A stretch of 6,530 nt of DNA from the NCBI GenBank assembly GCA_946183095.1, contig CAMHBE010000114.1, positions 1 to 6,530 on the forward strand. Reading direction: 5' to 3'. The notes beneath the pieces were generated by a model. It saw nothing but the letters and a program-made list of their open reading frames with translations. It made no database searches and had not been told where the DNA came from. The DNA comes from an uncultured Clostridia bacterium (GTDB lineage: Bacteria; Bacillota; Clostridia; Oscillospirales; Ruminococcaceae). This document shows positions 5,529 through 6,530 of this stretch, piece after piece; positions within the stretch are counted from its first letter, which is position 1; each line of letters starts with the position of its first letter. Position numbers and translations under genes: made by a program.

Positions 5529-6392
5529 ATGGAAAACATAAACAACATATCGGTGATAGAGAAAGGCGAATCATTCGAGAGGTCTTTCAGCAACGAAGAA
5601 ATAACCGGCATCAGCGTAAGGACTGCATCCGCCGAAACTGTGATGACCTGCGCACCGGACACGAAAGCGTATGTCCGCTACACGGCGGGCAGCGCAAAGA
5701 TGAAGTTCACGGCGGAGATCGTTGACGGTACGCTCATTATAGAAGAAAAGCCGCTGAGTGTGTTCTCATTCGGTATGCTGAAAGCGGGCAGCCTGAAAAT
5801 AGAACTCCCCGAAAAGCTGTACAAAAAAGCGGAGATAAATGTGGCATCCGGCACAGCTACCGCGCAGGGTCTGACAGCCGAGAGGTTCAACGCGGATCTT
5901 GCGAGCGGCAGGATCGAGATGAACATTTTTGCAAGCGAGATAGGCGTGTCCGTTGCGTCGGGCAAGGCGATATTCTCGCGGTTCGGCGACAAGACAGCCG
6001 ACAGGATGACCATAAAGACGGCATCGGGCTTGCAGGAGTTCCGCGGGTTCGCATCGAAGGAGACCGATATACACACCGCCAGCGGCAGCGTCGTGATGAC
6101 GGGCATAACGGGGGACGTAAGGGCGGATATCATGTCCGGCAGCCTGAAGCTTGACTACGCCGAGTGGAACGGCAGTCTGAACCTCAAAGTCATGAGCGGC
6201 AAAGCCGATATCAGGCTCCCGGCGGGTTCCGGCACGGATCTTGATTTCGAGCGGCTTTCCGGCAGTATGGCTATCGACCTTGACAACACCCGTGTCTCGC
6301 TCAAAAACAGTTCCGGCGGTATCTACGGCGGCAGCAACGTGCACCTCGCAAGAGTGGATGTAGCCAGCGGCAGCGTGTCTATCCACAACTGA
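5529..6392 (+). CDS. Second DUF4097 (Toastrack) protein, without signal peptide or membrane helix
   Basis: This 287-residue paralogue of the preceding protein begins MENINNISVIEKGESFERSF and has no hydrophobic segment, so it is predicted to be cytoplasmic. Its solenoid matches the neighbour unit for unit. ASG-type turns fall at residues 106-108, 125-127, 143-145, 165-167, 184-186, 202-204, 213-215, 243-245 and 279-281. EMNI, AEWNGSLN, VMSGKADI, LPAGSG, GIYGGSNVH and the closing VDVASGSVSIHN are shared. The gene starts 17 nt after the previous stop with AAAGGGA 7 nt before the ATG, so it is in the same operon. Tandem duplication followed by loss (or gain in the other copy) of the membrane anchor is the simplest origin. 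Its role is unknown; binding to the HAAS cytoplasmic linker or to PadR is speculation. The last codon is part of a 14-bp palindrome. Confidence 0.9.
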   Translation: MENINNISVIEKGESFERSFSNEEITGISVRTASAETVMTCAPDTKAYVRYTAGSAKMKFTAEIVDGTLIIEEKPLSVFSFGMLKAGSLKIELPEKLYKKAEINVASGTATAQGLTAERFNADLASGRIEMNIFASEIGVSVASGKAIFSRFGDKTADRMTIKTASGLQEFRGFASKETDIHTASGSVVMTGITGDVRADIMSGSLKLDYAEWNGSLNLKVMSGKADIRLPAGSGTDLDFERLSGSMAIDLDNTRVSLKNSSGGIYGGSNVHLARVDVASGSVSIHN

Positions 6393-6403
6393 GAGCGCTC
6401 TCA
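6390..6403. promoter_or_regulatory. Perfect 14-bp palindrome over the last stop codon
   Basis: TGAGAGCGCTCTCA is fully self-complementary and includes the TGA stop. It resembles the TGnnAnCGnTnnCA layout of LacI/CcpA-family operators, so it could be an operator for a gene to the right. It cannot act as a terminator: there is no proper loop and no T-tract. A 14-bp palindrome is expected by chance about 0.4 times in a window this long, so the claim is weak. Confidence 0.3.
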
Positions 6404-6408
6404 GAGAG

Positions 6409-6526
6409 GTGGTGCAGCGGCGCGTGCAGTGCGGTCAGAAAAGTAGTGCAGCGGCGCGTTCGCGCTGTCTTTGCAGACGGCACAAGGGCTACGCGCCCTT
6501 GACCTGCGGCAGCCTAACGCTGCACC
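6409..6526. repeat. GC-rich repeat-like element with multiple potential hairpins
   Basis: A 17-nt direct repeat, GTRGTGCAGCGGCGCGT, occurs at 6409-6425 and 6443-6459 (one mismatch, 34-nt period). The inverse of its core, CGCTGCAC, lies at 6518-6525, which can close an 8-bp stem with 6446-6453. Inside are GCGC-GTTC-GCGC (6455-6466), GTCT-TTGC-AGAC (6467-6478) and CAAGGGC-TACGC-GCCCTTG (6483-6501). Together they would make a multibranched fold. No open reading frame, ribosome binding site or T-tract is apparent. It may be an interspersed palindromic repeat or a structured RNA. Confidence 0.5.
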
Positions 6527-6530
6527 GAAA

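Noticed and set aside
5766..6386. A 206-residue minus-strand open frame opposite the second DUF4097 gene
   Set aside because: It exists because the repetitive Ala-Ser-Gly codons read open on the other strand. It has no start signals and no family resemblance. The minus-strand frames at 4675-5085 and 5678-6133 are rejected for the same reason.
4870..6390. Long-range nucleotide similarity between the two DUF4097 genes considered as a mobile repeat
   Set aside because: The similarity is protein-level, in frame and confined to the coding sequences, which indicates gene duplication and not an inserted element.
6483..6501. CAAGGGC/GCCCTTG hairpin as terminator of the operon
   Set aside because: The stem is reasonable, but it is followed by ACCTGCGG and has no T-tract, so intrinsic termination is not supported.

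Overview
The window looks like a chromosomal segment from a Gram-positive anaerobe of the Clostridia, most likely a Ruminococcus-type member of the Oscillospiraceae. This placement is inferred. The pointers are moderately GC-rich genes separated by AT-rich intergenic DNA, strong AGGAGG-like ribosome binding sites, near-consensus housekeeping promoters, a 2-hydroxyacyl-CoA dehydratase activase, a secreted protein pairing a jelly-roll carbohydrate-binding-like domain with a Big_2 Ig-like domain, and a PadR/HAAS/DUF4097 operon. I see no rRNA or tRNA gene, CRISPR array, transposase or phage gene.

Layout. (1) Positions 1-2090, minus strand: the first 696 residues of a very large acyl-CoA dehydratase activase with two ASKHA ATPase domains. 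It is cut by the left window edge and has its own promoter and a palindromic leader in 2091-2240. (2) Positions 2301-3092, minus strand: a secreted 263-residue protein, followed by a good intrinsic terminator. (3) Positions 3093-3332: a divergent control region holding back-to-back promoters and a striking operator-like inverted repeat (3228-3260) centred on the -35 box of the rightward promoter, with a second similar site downstream. (4) Positions 3333-6392, plus strand: a four-gene, tightly coupled operon of PadR-type repressor, HAAS/DUF1700 membrane protein, membrane-anchored DUF4097 (Toastrack) protein, and a second DUF4097 protein without signal or membrane segment. The first three genes are joined by ATGA stop/start overlaps and the last follows after 17 nt. 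(5) Positions 6393-6530: a GC-rich non-coding tail with a 14-bp palindrome overlapping the last stop codon and a structured repeat-like element. No intrinsic terminator is visible there.

How the parts may work together. PadR repressors are commonly encoded beside HAAS membrane proteins, and DUF4097/Toastrack beta-solenoids recur in Gram-positive envelope-stress loci such as LiaG-type proteins. The operon is therefore best read as an autoregulated envelope-sensing module: PadR would bind its own promoter, the HAAS protein would relay a membrane signal, and two paralogous Toastrack proteins, one predicted outside and one inside the cell, would act as effectors or scaffold. The inside/outside pair and the operator architecture are the parts most worth following up. 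The activase gene appears functionally unrelated to the operon.
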